Part shown: in pieces, positions 8,975 through 9,493 of the stretch | How positions within the stretch are numbered: the stretch's first letter is position 1 | How the letters are laid out: every line of letters begins with the position of its first letter | DNA from: Acidimicrobiia bacterium | GTDB lineage: Bacteria; Actinomycetota; Acidimicrobiia; IMCC26256; PALSA-555 | Direction: 5' to 3' | Assembly (NCBI GenBank): GCA_017853455.1 | Contig: JAFMJM010000081.1 | Coordinates: 1-9,493 of the forward strand | Length of the DNA stretch: 9,493 nt | Translations under genes and position numbers: made by a program | The notes under the pieces: generated by a model | The model's input: only the letters and a program-made list of their open reading frames with translations | Databases searched by the model: none | Told to the model about the DNA's origin: nothing

Positions 8975-9007
8975 GTTCCGGGGTGGTTCCCGGTCGGTTC
9001 CCGGACC
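8975..9007. repeat. Three 11-bp phased GTTCC repeats
   Basis: GTTCCGGGGTG (8975), GTTCCCGGTCG (8986) and GTTCCCGGACC (8997) follow each other with an exact 11-bp period, about one helical turn. Two further copies of the GTTCC core occur at 9040 and 9082. The array lies just upstream of the candidate clpC promoter, where an activator or nucleoid protein could bind one face of the DNA. Confidence 0.5.
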
Positions 9008-9034
9008 GGGCGAGTCGCTCCACGGGGCCGGATC

Positions 9035-9068
9035 CACCGGTTCCGTGCGTGCCCAGGAAGAACCGGTG
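9035..9068. repeat. 9-bp inverted repeat CACCGGTTC-N16-GAACCGGTG
   Basis: Two perfect 9-bp arms separated by 16 bp, each containing the 6-bp palindrome ACCGGT. The palindrome centres are 26 bp apart. It lies about 75 bp upstream of the prenyl synthase start and over 180 bp from clpC. It could be a paired operator or form a hairpin; no regulator can be named. Confidence 0.5.
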
Positions 9069-9108
9069 CGGGTCGCGGGTTGTTCCCGATCCCCGACCCG
9101 ACCGGGTT

Positions 9109-9137
9109 TTGTGACGGAGGTCCCAGGTGCGTACCGT
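9109..9137 (+). promoter_or_regulatory. Candidate promoter of polyprenyl synthase gene (leaderless)
   Basis: TTGTGA (9109-9114, 4 of 6 to TTGACA), a 17-bp spacer and TACCGT (9132-9137) precede the GTG at 9145 by 7 nt, placing the transcript start at the codon. The earlier GTG at 9127 has a good GGAGG (9116-9120) at 6 nt but lies between these promoter elements. It would be used only if an upstream promoter exists. Confidence 0.5.
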
Positions 9138-9144
9138 GTCGCCC

Positions 9145-9493
9145 GTGCTCAGCCCGACCACCATCGACCTCGCACCCCTCCCCGGAGACGTCGTCCGGGT
9201 GGAGGACGAGCTGCGGGCGTCGGTGGTGGCCGACGACCGGTTCCTCGACGAGGTGGCCGCACACCTGGTGGCCGCGGGCGGCAAGCGCCTGCGCCCGACC
9301 CTGACGCTGTGCGCCGCCTACGCCGCGCTCGGCCCCGCCCCGGTGCCGCCCGAGGTCGTGACCGGGGGCGTGTCGTGCGAGCTCGTCCACCTCGGATCGC
9401 TCTACCACGACGACGTGATCGACGAGGCCGCCACCCGCCGGGGCGTCCCGTCGGTGAACGCCCGGTGGAGCAACATCGTGGCGATCCTCGCCG
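9145..9493 (+). CDS. Polyprenyl diphosphate synthase, N-terminal part (3' end off window)
   Basis: A trans-isoprenyl diphosphate synthase that elongates an allylic diphosphate with IPP, probably to make the menaquinone side chain (GrcC/HepT/IspB type); chain length cannot be read from this fragment. With the GTG at 9145, 116 residues are visible. GGKRLRP (45-51) is the IPP-binding region I, and ELVHLGSLYHDDVIDE (79-94) contains the first aspartate-rich motif DDVID (89-93) that binds Mg-diphosphate. The second aspartate-rich motif lies off the window. Alternative starts are the GTGs at 9127 (with a strong GGAGG) and 9136; an in-frame TGA at 9112-9114 excludes anything earlier. The gene diverges from clpC. 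Family assignment is firm, the exact start is not. Confidence 0.9.
   Translation, partial: MLSPTTIDLAPLPGDVVRVEDELRASVVADDRFLDEVAAHLVAAGGKRLRPTLTLCAAYAALGPAPVPPEVVTGGVSCELVHLGSLYHDDVIDEAATRRGVPSVNARWSNIVAILA

Larger units (their letters stand above)
8848..9144. other. Divergent non-coding region between clpC and polyprenyl synthase
   Basis: About 297 bp with no supportable gene on either strand. Near clpC it holds a purine-rich ribosome site, a 5-bp hairpin in the likely leader (8906-8922) and a TACACT -10 candidate. Further right are three phased GTTCC repeats, a 9-bp inverted repeat and the promoter of the right-hand gene. The open frames here run through from the neighbouring genes or are short and unlike any protein. 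Confidence 0.75.

Noticed and set aside
8960..9007. SigH/SigR-type stress promoter for clpC
   Set aside because: GGAAC strings are present on the minus strand, but no GTT -10 core occurs at the needed distance.
8848..9408. Upstream extension of clpC to a 1017-aa protein
   Set aside because: The added 187 residues look unlike any protein, cross the divergent promoter region and are antisense to the prenyl synthase. ClpC proteins start at the GTG-FERFTD position.

Overview
The window is chromosomal housekeeping DNA from a very GC-rich bacterium, most likely an actinobacterium. CarD, the Crp-family regulator and ClpC closely resemble their mycobacterial homologues as I remember them. Third codon positions are almost all G or C, and GTG starts are common. 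Acidimicrobiia (Ilumatobacter/Iamia-like) is my guess at the class; the sequence does not prove it. I see no mobile element, CRISPR array, tRNA or rRNA.

Layout, left to right. A minus-strand carD runs off the left edge and has an unusual Lys/Ala/Pro-rich repeat tail. It diverges from a plus-strand Crp/Fnr-family regulator across 65 bp. Next comes a minus-strand group read right to left: radA (DNA repair), disA (c-di-AMP synthase) and a dienelactone-hydrolase-family gene whose start overlaps the disA stop. A plus-strand HAD phosphatase diverges from radA and collides tail-to-tail with a minus-strand lipoprotein gene (LppM/DUF3153-like, Arg/Gly-rich tail). That gene lies 13 bp downstream of clpC. 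About 300 bp of non-coding, repeat-bearing DNA separates clpC from a plus-strand polyprenyl diphosphate synthase that runs off the right edge.

Read on the minus strand, the order is clpC, lppM-like, radA, disA, hydrolase, carD. This matches the order clpC-radA-disA (then ispD-ispF) of the Bacillus clpC operon, and carD-ispD in mycobacteria, so ispD may lie just left of the window. The themes are protein quality control (ClpC), DNA integrity and c-di-AMP signalling (RadA/DisA), and global control of RNA polymerase (CarD, Crp).

The three plus-strand genes (crp-like, HAD, prenyl synthase) share a start architecture: a TAnnnT -10-like hexamer 6-7 nt before a GTG codon. This suggests leaderless transcripts. 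I found no clearly novel multi-gene system. The most notable points are the histone-H1-like tail on CarD, the overlapping face-to-face -10 elements between carD and crp, a KHRFG variant of the RadA signature motif, the RG-rich tail of the lipoprotein, and phased repeats upstream of clpC.
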